From contig WACJ01000047.1 of NCBI GenBank assembly GCA_008973525.1, positions 1 to 64,000 on the forward strand: a stretch of DNA of 64,000 nucleotides. The letters run 5' to 3'. This stretch comes from Stenopsyche tienmushanensis. Taxonomy: Eukaryota > Arthropoda > Insecta > Trichoptera > Stenopsychidae. The position numbers and the translations under genes were made by a program. The notes under the pieces were generated by a model. That model had not been told where the DNA came from and ran no database searches. It saw nothing but the letters and a program-made list of their open reading frames with translations. The number at the start of each line of letters is the position of its first letter. The first letter of the stretch is position 1. Positions 15,001 through 27,900 of the stretch are shown here, piece by piece.

Positions 15001-18000
15001 CATTTAAGATAACCCAAAATTCAAAAAACGAACGTACAAATGAAAACAGTGAAAGTATTAGACATTGTAGTTTAAAAAACTTAATGATGAAAGGCCTAAA
15101 CTTTGTCGAACAACTGGAATTTTTTTCAAATGAATACTCCTTAATCGAAGAAAAGTTTCATTGTTGTAGAAATCCAAAAAAATCAATTATAAAATTGGCA
15201 TGAAATATGAATCGAAAATTAAATCGTATCACTATTTTAGATATAAAATTTTCTGGAAGCAATATAGGAAATATAAATTCAGAAGATTTTATATAGAGTT
15301 TTATACAAAAAATACACACATCTAAGAGTTCCACCCAATATTCATACTCAAAAAATTATATAATGATTGGATGTGTATTCATACGTACAGAATTAGATCG
15401 TCTTTATATCATCAGAATCAGTTTTAATATTTTATAAGTCCATTTTATATGATAAATGCTGATATTTATTGATTATCAGGATACGTTTATTATAATAAAG
15501 CTATCGATCAGTTATTTAAAATTTAACACTATCAATAATGATCATTCAATCCTGTTTTTGAATTAATCCCATGCAAATTTCCTCCTCGAGGCCATACTTC
15601 AAATATATCTTATAGTTTTGGCAATTAACACATCATTTTTAATCAGTATTGCTTCATGAATCTACAATAGAGGTAAATTTATCGTGGTGTTGTATCACAT
15701 GCTGTACAATTGTACGGTTATACGAAAATCATAAGTTTAAGTGCATCTCGAACTTTTTCAAATGTTTTCCCAGAGGATTTAAAGGGATAAGAGCGCATCC
15801 GGGGCGACACGGTAGGGGGCGGGTGAATGTAGTTCGAGGGAGCTTAGAGGCTTCTAGTGAGGGTGCAAGCAAAAAAGAGGTTCACCAGGGGTTGAAAGCC
15901 TCCCGAAACTGTGTCAGTAAGGGAAAACCTTTACGTAGCATTCTTCCCGGAGTGACAAAACTGGGTAACCTTTCCCGAAAAATAATGCTCTATTTTTAAC
16001 ACGCGGATCGATAATCTCTATTGGTGCGTCTTAAAACAAAGCAAAATTATTATATCAACTTTAATGACGAGAGCTTTTAACTTTCACTGATTACGCACAT
16101 GAATCATTATTTATGTATAAATTACAACTTATCTATTTTACCCAAAATTAATACCAAGTTCCTAATACTGCATGAAACTTTAAGTGACGTCAAAGCTCTA
16201 TGTAACTTAGTTGCTGGTGGTGGTTTCAAAGTACGAGTCGCGTTCAGATTTGGCCATTAATAAGCACAAACTTTATACGATGCATTAATATTATAATACT
16301 TGCTCCAGAATTCTCATCATAGCACAACAATCATTTTGTCTTAGCAGAGTAAAGATATTTATAGCGAGGAAGATTAAAGAAAATAAGGGCATTCTTCTTA
16401 TTCTATCAAAACACGTAATTTGTCCATTAATTAAAATAAATGTTTTTGGGACATTTCTAAGGTGCGTGTGCGTTTGTGATAAAATCTTCATATTATCACC
16501 AAAATAAGTGTCTCTCTCTCTGGGGATATAATAAGGTAGAGTCTGACCCGTAGCAAACTTCCACGCTGAGGTAGAATAAAATACTATCCATAATGCAAGG
16601 AGGCTGTGAAGTTCTCCATCGGGATAATGGTAGAGAGAAGGTCGGATGGAAACCACAGCATGCTACTGGACAGCACTTCCTTTGCCACATCCGTATTGAG
16701 CTTCTACTCCACAAAACGTAGAAGCGCATTTCAAATAAAGGCTTTCATCCTTTGCATATATTATATAAGTACAACTGGTTTTAGTGGCTAATACAATATT
16801 CAACTAACCTTCGCAGTCGCAATTGAAATTATCCCCCAAATTGAAACGGGCGAAATGTTGGCACTGGATATTTGACTTACCTGAAAATAAAAGTACACAA
16901 TGTATCTACATATTTTTAACATAAGCGATATGAAAATGATTTTGATAAAAAGTTTATGAATTTAAAAAATGTTTTAAAATGTTATACATAAATATAATAC
17001 AATACATCAAAAAGAGAGTTGTGATAATCACAGAAATGGGTATTTAAAAACAGCGAATCATTCAAAAAGACCCATTTCTTCATCAAAATGTAAATCAGCA
17101 TGATAAAATGAAAGTTTTACGACTATTTAAACGTAAAAAATAATGGATTTTTTGAAAGGATACAACCATTCTTACCATTAAGCCCGGCTTAACCCTGAAG
17201 GAGGTCCTTTTCGTGCTTGATGGGACGTGAAAGGTATCAACCACTTTGAATTACTCAAACCAAAAGAAAACAATGGTAACAAAACTGTATTGTAATCAAA
17301 TGGAAAAGCTTAATCAGAAACTCAAAGTTTTTTGATACCAAGCAACAAAAGGGAGTCATATTTCATCATGAAAATGCATGTCTTCATATCGCAAAATCAC
17401 ATTTTATAAATTAAATTGGGTAGCTTTATTACATTCTTCGTATTTCCCAAGACTATTTTATCTATAAGTATAGAAATTAATATTTTTAAAAGCTTAGAAA
17501 ATAAAATAAAATAATTATTTGCTAAAAAAGAGACATAAAAGTTCACATTTAAATTTTAAAAAATGCTTTACTTTTCGATACCCCTAATATAACAGTAGGA
17601 TAAACGACTACAGCTCATACGAAGTATACATTATCATTATTTATCATATGAATCTTCTCTTGACAATGTATTTTACAAACATGATATTTCACTTTACAAT
17701 TGTACACAGAAATAAATGGCAAAATGAATATAGTGTTCAAACAAAGACTTGGCAAACATTTTGATGAATTTTAAATGTAGCTTAAAATAGATTTGAGGCT
17801 AATTACTCATAACTTATGTTATGTGAACATCAAAGAGACATTTTTAGTTATTTTTCTTGCATAATTTTTGGATAAACTTTTAAGTTTAAAACTACTTTGC
17901 ATTGTTATAAACAACCTAGTTCAAAAAGCGTATTATTACGTTTAAAATTTTCGTTTTTTACTTACTGCAATTCAAAAGAATTAGCAATAAATATTTTTTA

Positions 18001-18563
18001 ATAAAATACATTATTTTATTGCATACATTTAAATCAACTCTCACTGTGCAGTTATTTTCACACCCACTAAATAGCATAATCGAATATAATAGCGTAGCAT
18101 TTGAGATATTGACTAAAATGCAATTCTGACTAGATTTAGTTCAAATTTGAAATTACTCATAGGATTTTGACAGCCGCTACTCTTGCCAAACTATAATAAT
18201 CAAGTTTGTACAAATATGCCATCGGATTTCTGGATATAGTAAATTGCATTATTTGACATCGTATATATCTAGGGATTCCATTTCTATCAAAATAATGACA
18301 ATTTTAAAAAGATCGATAAGCATATCTATTCTTTTTTAAAATAGATTCATCTCATCCATCAACTTTATTTTTTTTATCGGATATTTTATTAATAAATTCT
18401 TATGCTTAAGACATCATAAGGATAATCATCCATAGAAGAGTTCCATGAAAAATCCTTGTAAAGATGAAAAATGTTAATCTAGTGGTATTTACATATGATT
18501 AAATGAAGTTAAGGCTACTTAAAAAGAAATATTTAAGAATGAACGGATCTGCTAATATTATAG
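1..18563. other. Long AT-rich stretch with no supportable gene
   Basis: Only short open frames occur, mostly 60-80 codons, none resembling a family I recognise and none linking to a neighbour through plausible splice sites. Several GC-richer pockets stand out against the AT-rich background: around 130-290, 4900-5150, 8990-9180, 10180-10440, 13570-13860, 15770-15970 and 16490-16730. They could be regulatory sequence, exons of a gene with very long introns, or old insertions. The frames of 114-122 codons at 8892-9236 (minus), 13206-13574 (minus) and 15649-15999 (plus) have no recognisable domain. A short AT dinucleotide tract lies at about 7066-7085 and a 22-bp perfect palindrome at 14267-14288. 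Confidence 0.5.
10291..10436 (+). other. Candidate isolated coding exon in a GC-rich pocket
   Basis: A 146-nt segment lies between a good acceptor (ttgtttatag) and a good donor (CAG then gtacca). It is open from end to end in one frame, whose reading includes GTYQKYGGLAAPQRHP. Its base composition is far richer in G and C than everything for several kilobases on either side. I recognise no protein family. A second plus frame and two minus frames are also long here, which GC-rich sequence lacking A/T-rich stop codons produces by chance, so openness alone is weak evidence. It could instead be a regulatory island or the remnant of an insertion. No partner exon was found in the window. Confidence 0.2.
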
Positions 18564-18571
18564 GCCATGCC

Positions 18572-19359
18572 TAGGGAATCCAATCCCGGGATCCCGGACA
18601 GTATTAGGTGCTCATGAATCCCGGGATTAGTAAAAGTGATTTTTTTTATCTAACAGAAATCGTATGCCTCGCCAGCACGATGAAGGCTACTAAATCGAGA
18701 CTTTTCCGCCGAAATATGGACGCTTAGAAATAATGGCGTAACTACTAATTGGCGACACCTAGGGGTAGTAACTGTCTAATCTATTTATACATATATAAAG
18801 TACATATATGGTTTTCGAATTGTAATATTAACATTTCCCTACCGGTGATGTATTTACTACACCTCGACTCTAATAATGGGAATATCGATATGAAATATAA
18901 TAGATACGGGGTTCAGATTTTTTGCATTCTTCCGTAACATAGTTACGAATCACATCAAAGTATTATAGTATATAAGTATTCATCTGCAGCGATGGAAATA
19001 AATAATTTGTCGGGAAATCGGGAATTTTGCGAGTTTTAGTTCGTGTCTCGCAGAAAGGAATTTCATCAGTCACATTGATGGTATTATACGAAAATGGGGG
19101 CTCACGTGGTCATCAACTCGAAACAGTATTTAAATATCTGATGACGATACCTCAAACGAGTGTGGAAGATCAGATCATCAGACCTTCAGATCATTTTTTA
19201 TATAATATTAAACAAATGGACATTAGCAATTTTTGATCAAATTTATCAATGTAATTTCTTAAGCTATTGAAAATCTCGATCCCGGGACTGATCCCGGGAT
19301 GGCCTAATGCAATCCCGAAATTCCGGGATCAAAATTTTGGCTTGGCATTGGATTCCCTA
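18572..19359. mobile_element. Non-autonomous hAT-superfamily element with intact ends and target duplication
   Basis: The element is 788 bp. It begins TAGGGAATCCAAT (18572-18584) and ends with the exact reverse complement ATTGGATTCCCTA (19347-19359). It is bracketed by a perfect 8-bp direct repeat, gccatgcc, at 18564-18571 and 19360-19367. Eight-bp target duplications with short terminal repeats are diagnostic of hAT transposons. Both ends also carry clustered copies of the sub-terminal motif CCCGGGAT or variants (18586-18630 and 19280-19330), as expected of transposase-binding sites. No transposase frame is present, so it must have been moved by an enzyme made elsewhere. About 340 bp of its interior recurs at 56283-56624. 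Confidence 0.88.
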
Positions 19360-19383
19360 GCCATGCCCATTTTTGTCACTATA

Positions 19384-19535
19384 CAGTCGACCCTGCTATA
19401 ATCAACATTTTTATACTGACGTGTTTTGGGCATAACATTCGAGAGACCGTACTTTTATAGCCGTCGAAGCATTTATCATAAATTTAATCTATTTACACGA
19501 TTTTTAATACCCCGTAACTATTGGAGGGTCGACTG
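19384..19535. mobile_element. Short pogo/Tigger-like MITE
   Basis: A 152-bp element has ends CAGTCGACCCT (19384-19394) and AGGGTCGACTG (19525-19535), perfect inverted repeats of each other, with TA directly outside each end (19382-19383 and 19536-19537). TA target duplication plus ends starting CAGT and containing CGACCCT fit pogo/Tigger members of the Tc1-mariner group. Nothing is encoded. Its outer TA starts 14 bp after the target duplication of the hAT element. Confidence 0.75.
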
Positions 19536-19537
19536 TA

Positions 19538-21529
19538 TGTATATTTGTAGAAGCAAGAAATAAGGCAAACTTTAATAGAAAATTAATTCGGAAACATCAA
19601 CACTTTCATTCTAACAAGCTTGTTTCAACAAACTCGAAATTCTATAATGAAAATCCAATTAAAAAAACAGTTAATATTGTTTCACATATTCTAATTTAAT
19701 ATTCAATGAATCAAAGGTTATTTCTCTCAATATATATTCAAACAAAACGTATAGAAATAAGTGATTATATCCATGCGTTTATCTTTTATTCCATATACGC
19801 TCGATATTGCCGAACTAAATTCGTAATGAGGGTTGAAAAAATACAGGATGGAATATGTGCTTTTCCTGATATTTTTTATATCCTTTCCATCGTCTTAAAT
19901 TTTAGGTCGATATGAAAAAAATATTTATTTGATATCCAAGGCGTTCAAAACGCAGATTCCCAAGCAATTTCATGAAATTTGGATGCCCGCGGGCTACAAG
20001 AGTTTGATACGCTCAAATTTTTATTCAGACCAAGGCTCTTTCGCGATCATTAAAAAATAGCTTAACATGATAATCCTGTTAAAAAATATTTCTCATATAA
20101 AAAGCACTATGTGCGTAAGGGCAGTAATTTCGCGACGTTCATGGTAATTTGCGTAATACGTCCCATTACAATAGGCGCGGATGAAAATAAACGGGATTTT
20201 TTTAATCGAACAAGGTACGACCGAGCCAATATTTATGTCCCGGGGCTCCAAAAAAAGGGGAGAGCACAATCTCGCGAAAATTCTGAAAATTTATGTGAGC
20301 TTACATTTGATTCGCAAGAAATAAGTTTTTATAGTAAAGTCCAAGGACGTATCGACCCGCCACTCTGTCTCTCCCACTTTCCTCTCAGACAGCTTCCTTC
20401 ACTTCTTTATCTCCCTCCCGAGCTTCCCTCCCGGAATAATAACACATAACACAATCCCTCCCCGTGAAAGCCTCCGCTTAATTTCAAACTCAGTAGCCCT
20501 TGCTAATGAGGATAATATATCAAGCAATATTTCTCTGGGAGTGCTTATATTTTTCCCATTAGCTAGCCACAATTTTTCGATTAGTTCCTATGTGAGTTTT
20601 CAAGGTGATATATCACTGGAGATTCAACACCTGTAGGACTATTTATCTTTACGATAGGACGTAGCGCCGCCTAGCGAGTCACACTAAACTAACGGGATGT
20701 ATAAACCTTGAAGCATTGGGTCGTAAAATTCGACAATACTGATCCCATTTATTTGATCTCGGATATAATTCATGTTATAAAATGTACACGCAAAATAAAT
20801 TATTTCGTAATCCGACTGAGAATGATCTCCGCCTCCTTATGCATATTTGTATTCATCGATATGATTATCAAATTACACATTTAAAACTAACAACACACAT
20901 AGTCAATATACTGCCAAATTCGCAATAACAACTAAAATATTCTTGTAAGATCGAATGCAGCCATATTTGCGACAATAAAAAAATATTTTCTGCTTTTCGG
21001 AAAATAAATTTGAATATTGATCCACAAACAATATCAGTAAATCTACATTTTATTCAGATAGAATGGATGATATAAAACAAACATTCTAGTTGTTCAAATT
21101 AAATTAAATCCCACTCAAATATCTAACTTGTGTATGCAAATAATTATACATCCTATTTCAGTTCCTATAATATTTCTATAATTTTTATCTATCATTTCTG
21201 CATTTTTTAAGCTTAAAATACCGCCAATCTGCTGATGATATTTTCAAAAAGTGGGTCGTTTGCTATGGGTTAATTTCTTTAAATTCCTAACGCATCTATT
21301 GATGCGCAGGCATAATCTCTATGTACTATGCCCGAACACGTCTATACAGTCTGTTTATGTTTATTAATTGCAAATACAAGATTGTTGATGAAACATACAA
21401 ACAAATCTTAAAATTGAATATGAGTTAAGTTGAGTTTATAAATTATAAATATGATGCCACGTAATCAAATAAACTTAAATGAGTACAAAAATTCGTTTTC
21501 GACATCTCAAAAACCTGGTTTAGGATGGC
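19538..21529. other. AT-rich intergenic stretch, no gene seen
   Basis: Nothing recognisable. A GC-richer pocket at about 20200-20460 contains a pyrimidine-rich run (20350-20430) and an open frame of 112 codons (20111-20449) without any domain I know; I treat the frame as chance. Confidence 0.45.
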
Positions 21530-22090
21530 ACTAATCGGTCCAATTTTTTTATATACATTAAAAGTAATCTAAATTAGAGTTCAAAATATTATTTTTCAAT
21601 ATATTTTTAATCTAAATAAATCATTATTTTATGCAATAGGTTCAAAGGAAACTACTTCTAAGCTTCCGAAGTCATATAAAATTTGCAAACGAATGAGAAA
21701 CCCAAGCTTCTAAAATCTTTAAACAAAAAACTAACAACTATTTTGAACTTAGTTTGGTTTTTAAAAGTTTTCAAGACTATACCCTTTTCAACGATATGCT
21801 ATATGTCAAACAAATTATTCAAAGGGTCGTTAAACTTGAAGAGTTACCAATGTACCAGGGTCAGGGCTAAATTTATTTACTAAATTTGTTCAAATTGGCC
21901 ACCTCTTCATTTTTCTCCAGCATTTTTGCAAAGATGGCGATTATTATTTCAATTAGGATTACTTTTACGGGTATCTCTGTCTTGTAATTTCGGCAATTGT
22001 AACACTTAGAACATAGGATCCATGTGTGAAACGTAGCAAAAGATCTCCCCAACCCCCAAAAAAATATATGCAAACATATGCAAAATAATG
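21530..22090. repeat. Dispersed MITE-like repeat, copy A
   Basis: The interior is clearly homologous, in the same orientation, to 25689-26225 (shared blocks include the attattcaa...tcgttaaactt segment, the ccagggtcaggg block and caaattggccacctct). Its right end (about 22005-22090) reads, on the opposite strand, as the left end of copies B and C: ATTTTGCATAT, a G/C-rich patch, a block containing CGTTTCA and the block CTAAGTGT. The element therefore has long degenerate terminal inverted repeats. No protein is encoded. The left boundary is approximate and that terminus may be missing. Confidence 0.6.
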
Positions 22091-22445
22091 CAACGATCGG
22101 TCAAAGTAACTAGATTTATAAATCAAAATAACAATTTTTATCTCAATTGGGATGTAAAATATTTGTCACAGATCCATTTTAATCAAAATATACTCTAAAA
22201 CTCTGAAGCATAAATTTATTATGATTAGAGATTTATATATTTAAATATATTATTGCTTCTTATTGCGATTTCATACCCATTATTGAAAAAAAAGGATCTC
22301 TATTAGAGATTTTATAACGGATTAAGTTTTTATATATTGATTTTTCTTTAACTTCTTTGATTTAAATAAAAGAAATGACGTTATGAAATTATTATAATTT
22401 GCAAATCATATTTTTACATTGGATCGAGAACAATCCTGTTTTTAA

Positions 22446-23246
22446 CCTGTTAAGCGGAGAAGTTCCTTTTCAATAATAGTACACCTTTCAATACAGTGGG
22501 TGCGCACATTTTCATTAGGACGTATATATACGTCACGCCCACCTGGCGTGAGTTCATATTATTATTTTTTTAACGATGCTTAGAATTTAAAAAATAATCA
22601 ATGAAACGTATATTTTTTATCTATTTAGATACACAACAAAAGCACATAAATAAAATGGAAACATAGAGTTTAAAAATATAAAATAAATCCATACATAAAT
22701 TCAAAACTCAACTTCTGTGTGATATATTTTAAAACAGTTGTTGACATGTAGTGCTACCTCACAATCCGGACACCAGTATATAGATTATTTCCCTTTTTTG
22801 TAATAAACTTGACATTTCCTGGCTTTAGTTTCCTTTAATTTGTTCTTTGAAAATGCCTTTCAACCAAGCGTGAGGGCTTAGGTGTAATGCTGTGTTTTGA
22901 TGGCATAGGTTGGCTTTTTACTATGTTGTCTGAACTGAGCTTTAATACGTATTTTTTGTCCTTCCATTTTAAAACTATAAGTTTGCCTTTGAATCTTGCC
23001 TTATATCACTAGTTACCGTTTAATAAGTACACGTCCACTCCAACACAATAGCGAAGTGCAACCAATTTGCTACCTATCTTAAATTCATGTCAAAACATGT
23101 ATTGACAACTCACACATTCGTTAAACCAAATAAAGTCCCGCCTGCTTAAAGATTCAACATATATTTCGAGGACGTATATATACGTCCTAATCAATTTCGA
23201 TGAAGGTTACGTTGGACGTATATATACGTCCTGCCTACTTAACAGG
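22446..23246 (-). mobile_element. piggyBac-like element, internally deleted, with a decayed transposase 3' end
   Basis: The ends CCTGTTAAG (22446-22454) and its reverse complement (23238-23246) are bordered by TTAA on both sides (22442-22445, 23247-23250), the signature target site of piggyBac transposons. Three copies of the palindrome GACGTATATATACGTC lie sub-terminally (22519-22534, 23170-23187, 23214-23231). On the minus strand 22999-22701 encodes recognisable transposase 3' sequence: FKGKLIVLKWKDKKYV, then, after a frame change and one stop, the terminal cysteine-rich finger CPDCEVALHVNNCFKIYH. The catalytic core is absent, so the copy is 801 bp, well short of the roughly 2.4 kb of a full element, and cannot be autonomous. 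Confidence 0.85.
22701..22999 (-). pseudogene. Remnant of piggyBac-type transposase (C-terminal part)
   Basis: Minus-strand reading from 22999 begins ARFKGKLIVLKWKDKKYV, which matches the conserved GxLxVLKWKD region of piggyBac transposases, continues to about 22837, then resumes in another frame with TKARKCQVYYKKGK, an in-frame TAA, and YWCPDCEVALHVNNCF to the stop at 22701. The C..C...H...C...H spacing is that of the C-terminal cysteine-rich domain that binds the transposon ends. The N-terminal and DDD catalytic portions are missing. Non-functional. Confidence 0.8.
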
Positions 23247-23250
23247 TTAA

Positions 23251-24940
23251 GTATGGCCTAGACTAAGTTGATGGCGTCAAAGATTAACTATGAAATTAAG
23301 GCGAATCTACTTGGAAATCGATCAATCGAAAATATTAATAAGAAAATAATGAATAAAAAAATATTTTTAAAGTGTCATACTTTGATTATTCTTAAGGCAG
23401 TAGTAATAATTAGGTTGTTAACAAATGGAAGCTAAAGTTTTGACCCAATCAAAGCACTTTAAAAAAATCGCTTCCAAAATTCGCCGACGTATAAATTGTT
23501 CAAAAATTGGAGTTTTGAACTGTCTGACCCACATCAGTACATTCAAAATTATCGAACAAATTTACATTTATATTCCCTACACATGTTCGAACCGATTAGT
23601 TAAGTCCAAAACTTGTTTTATGTTATATATGTACAGACCTTGTCCCATTTAACACCATAAAAACATTTGGTGGAATAGATTATTTTCGCATATACCCCAT
23701 TTTTTGTATCACGTATTAAAAAATAAGGTCAACCGAACAGTACATAAGAGAGACGAAAATATCATATAATCCAGATATAAAAATAGTGATATATTTTTAC
23801 GACCGTTTTTATCGGCAACCCTTAACTAAATATTATATCAACATTGTAAATATTTTACATATATTTAAATTTACGCAGTTATCTGTTTCTGGTAGAGAGA
23901 CTCCCACATGTAGAGATTTTATTTATAACGTCATATGATGATTCTTATCTATATTTACTACTGTCATAATGCATACGTAACACAATCAGTAAACGTCAGA
24001 GGAAGGCTCTCAATCTGTAGCTGTATTATTTTTATCAGTACATTTAATACTTATAAGTAAAATTTTCGCTGAATTTATAAAGATTTGAACAAAAATACGC
24101 ATCATGCAACATTTTGAAATGTCGCATCATAATGAAACTCAGAGAGCTATCAACATGTGACATAACATCAATATCTAATTTGCACATTAGTTGAATTATT
24201 TTATAGTGCGAAAATAAAACGAAGACAAAAATAGTTGCACGTATTTAATCATATCACTATTAGCACTGCGTGTTTCGAATCTCTGTATTGATAAGATAAA
24301 ATGTGAATGTATACAGAATAGCTAAAAAAATAAGCTACTCGTGAAGTACACATTTTTGAACGTTATTCGAAATGAATTGATTTCACTGTTTTGTATTAAA
24401 AGATCATACTTTGAGCAATAAAATGACCGAAGATACAACATATGTAACATGACAGGCCAAATGTACTTTCGTCCTCAAATACAGGCGTCCGCAACATTTT
24501 TAGCATATAATACTTTTTTTATACACAGCTAAAATTCTTGATATTTTAAAAAAATATTTCATATATGCCCGATGACCTATATGTAGGACGCTATGTTTTT
24601 ATCGTGTAGTTAAATTAAAAAAATATTTTTTTACTGTTTTGTTCTTTACCTTGGTGACTAGTTTTAAATTTAAAAAGCTAAATGGTTTACCTGAAGTAAT
24701 TTTTATTTGATCATATTATTGCTTTTTTTAATAATATATAGCATTTAAAGTGTAGTTTGAAAGTCTGTTGAACATCAACGAACCCTCTTTGTTTGTTTAG
24801 TCATCAACAAGAAAATAGTTGTTCGTAACAATCTACACATGGCGACATTTGGAGCACCATAACGGTCAGGTTCATAGCCAAGAAGGGCGATTTTTCAACT
24901 CGTTAGTCTCACAGCTAATTTTTTTTATCAGTTTTCAGCG
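23251..24940. other. AT-rich stretch upstream of the transporter array
   Basis: No gene recognised. It contains the presumed promoter and 5'UTR of array gene 1; the tract ttttttatcagttttcag immediately before its ATG looks like the end of a 5'UTR intron. No convincing TATA box could be assigned in such AT-rich sequence. Confidence 0.4.
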
Positions 24941-27900
24941 ATGGCCGAGAAAAAAGTGAAAGGATCGATAAAAGTGATCGGAGATGCTGTATACGAGATC
25001 GTCCCCACCGAAAAAGGATACGCCTACGTAATATGTGCCGCACTGATATTGACTATAGTAAGAGTTTACTTTTTACGATCGCACATTTCAAACAAATAAG
25101 GTTCTATAATGCCTTCTTTTACAGCCCTAAAAACATTTTTACTGCTTATTTTTATAACTTTTAAATCAACAAAAAATAACTAAGAACGCCACTCCGTCCC
25201 TTAATTCTGTGCAATGAATTTGACACTCTTTTAAAAACATTTCTTACTGTCGTATATGCTATAGCATATGTGTAAACTCAAGCATCGTTAGTGAAAACGT
25301 GTTACAAATGATGCTGGCACAAGTCCTCATTAAGCAGATGCTTTACATAAGACTACAAAGGCGCATTCTTAACGTTGGTCTTTTATATGTAACAATTTGT
25401 CCTATATCGTGGGCTATTTTTAATTTCCGACATTCATCCCGTGTGTTTACTTTGATTTATTTTTAACAGATTTCATGCATTTCTCATGTGTCTTCCTTTG
25501 GGATGCTTTACAATGATTTTTTCAAGAATGTCAGCGGTGGAGTTGAAGGGATGAGTACTGTTATGGGTGTAGCCGCAGGGATGATGGCAGTATCTGGTAA
25601 TTTCAAGTTTAATACATATTTTTTTAACCAATATATCATTCATAAAAATATTTTTTTAACTTCAATATATTATACAACTACACAGGGTATTTTGCACATG
25701 GACCGACAAATGTTTTTTGGGGCGTTTCATATATAGACCTAATGTCCTAAGTATAATAGAAGGGTGGTCGAAATTGAATTTCATTTTCAACATTTTTGAA
25801 AAATACCCAAAATTTCACCTTTAAATCATTATAACTTTTTAATCTATCATTTTGATGGCACGAAATAACTACTTTTGTATTTTAAAATATATTTTTTTTA
25901 AATCTAAATACTATTTTGAACTTAATTTAGTTTTTTAGATTATACCCTTTCCAAATATATGCTACATGTCATACAAATTATTCAATAAGTCGTTAAACTT
26001 AAAGAGGTAACAGTGTGCCAGGGTCAGGGTTAAGAATATGCTTTTTGTACTAAATAAGTTTTTATTAAATTTATTTACAAAATTTCTTCAAATTGGCCAC
26101 CTCTGCTTTATATGCACGAACGATACCTATTCTTTAGTGTGACTAGAGTTGGCTGAAGTAGCATCTCTTTTGTGGGCACCTCTGTCGTGTAAATTAATTA
26201 TTTTGCACGTCCCTAGACAAATAAATCCAGTAATATCAGATCTAGAGACCTTGCGAGTCACGGAATAAGGCATCATTTTTTCGATCTTCTTAATGTGCCA
26301 TATCCGAACCATCAGACGTAGACGATCTCCATATGAGAGTTTACTAGGGAAAGAATTTAATGTGGTGGTTTCCCGTTGCCTTCCACACGTGGCAAAGTAA
26401 GGATAGGATTATTTGGAAAGGTAGGAGAGTAGGGAATATATGAGTGAGTGGCGAAATTATCATTATATATAAATTATTGTTGCAAATTCATTAGCTCACT
26501 CATGGGCGTCCCTGCATGGCTTTTTTAAACGCCTCAGCATTTACTTTTTCAAATCCAGGAAAACAGGGTAAACTTGGATTGAGGCAATCAATCAGAAATA
26601 TTAATATTTCCCATATCCCAAATTTGTTGGTGCGGTGAAATTTTTTTCTACTATCTGGATTTGAACCCGAACCTTTATATTAAGAGTCCAGGATCTAATC
26701 CACGATACCAATACTTGGTCAATTTGTCCGATACTTATTATTAAAAGACCGAGTATTGTTATATTGTGCTTAATCTTAGAATCTAATTACAAAGGTTCGG
26801 GCTCAATACCAATGTAGAAAAAAGATTCACCGCACTAATGAATTTGGGAAGTATTAATATTTCGTAACTTATTCATAGATCCTTCAGTCTATATAACTCC
26901 TATTCAAATAATCCTATCCAAACTTAATCAAAAATACAAACAAGATGACTAAAGCCATAAACACCAATCAATTCAATGGTTATTTAGAAAATTGATCAGA
27001 TGGAAAATATCATCAGATACAAAAATGCTAATTTTAATAGTTCATGTCCTAAGCCAAAATAAACGCTTTGATTGATCCATATTTGCATCTGGTGGAATAT
27101 TTATAGAAGTATATATTTTATGCTGATAAAATTAAGTTAAAATATTGCTATAATAATTCAGTGTCAACAATAATTGAGCTAAAGTATGGTAGAAAATCGT
27201 CTAATTTTTTTTATTCAGAAGAGAGCCATCTTTTTTTGCAACACATAAAAAAATTACGGAGTTAAACTGGGGAATTTTACGAACTTTTCTATATTCCTTG
27301 AATTTCAACATTTTAAATATAAATGGATACACCCTTAGTAAGGGTGAATCCGAGATCTATTTTGGCGTTATGTAGAATTTCACCCAAGCCTGGCAGTACC
27401 CTCGCGAGAAAACGAAGGACTGGAATCAGTACTCCAGTAAGCTCTTTCTAGTAAAATTAACAAGGTCGTCTGGAATAGCTTTTCACTGTCTTCCTTAATG
27501 AGACGTTCACTAAAAGGCCCTTCGATACGCTCATCCAGGAGATCCGCTGGGTGAGCGTTCCAAATGAAACTCGAAAGCTATGCTATCTTCAATATCGATC
27601 GAACGAGGAGATGAATGTATGATACAAATGAATTGGATGTAACCCCTATTTAAAATTGAAACAGTCTATGTTATACAATATTCTTTGCGTAATCAAATTA
27701 TCAATCGATTTATCAATATCAATGTCAAATCACTATAAAGCTTGTTAAAACATTTTTGGCTTTGGTCGTTGTTAAATTTATTTAAGTTTATTTATCATTT
27801 ACAAACATTTCATGTATCTATTTGAATTTAAAACTAGAAAAGCTAATGATTTATGCTAAATAATGGCCATCGCAATGTTAAAATGTAAGCAAACAGTGCC

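Noticed and set aside
15649..15999. A 116-codon plus-strand open frame over a GC-rich pocket
   Set aside because: Low-complexity Gly/Arg/Lys reading caused by G-rich sequence; no domain, and no convincing start context.
20111..20449. A 112-codon plus-strand open frame
   Set aside because: Driven by a pyrimidine-rich tract with no family resemblance; more likely regulatory or simple sequence.
26593..26864. A functional tRNA-Lys gene
   Set aside because: Only B-box-like and anticodon-like pieces are present; acceptor and anticodon stems do not pair, and the block is duplicated as a repeat.
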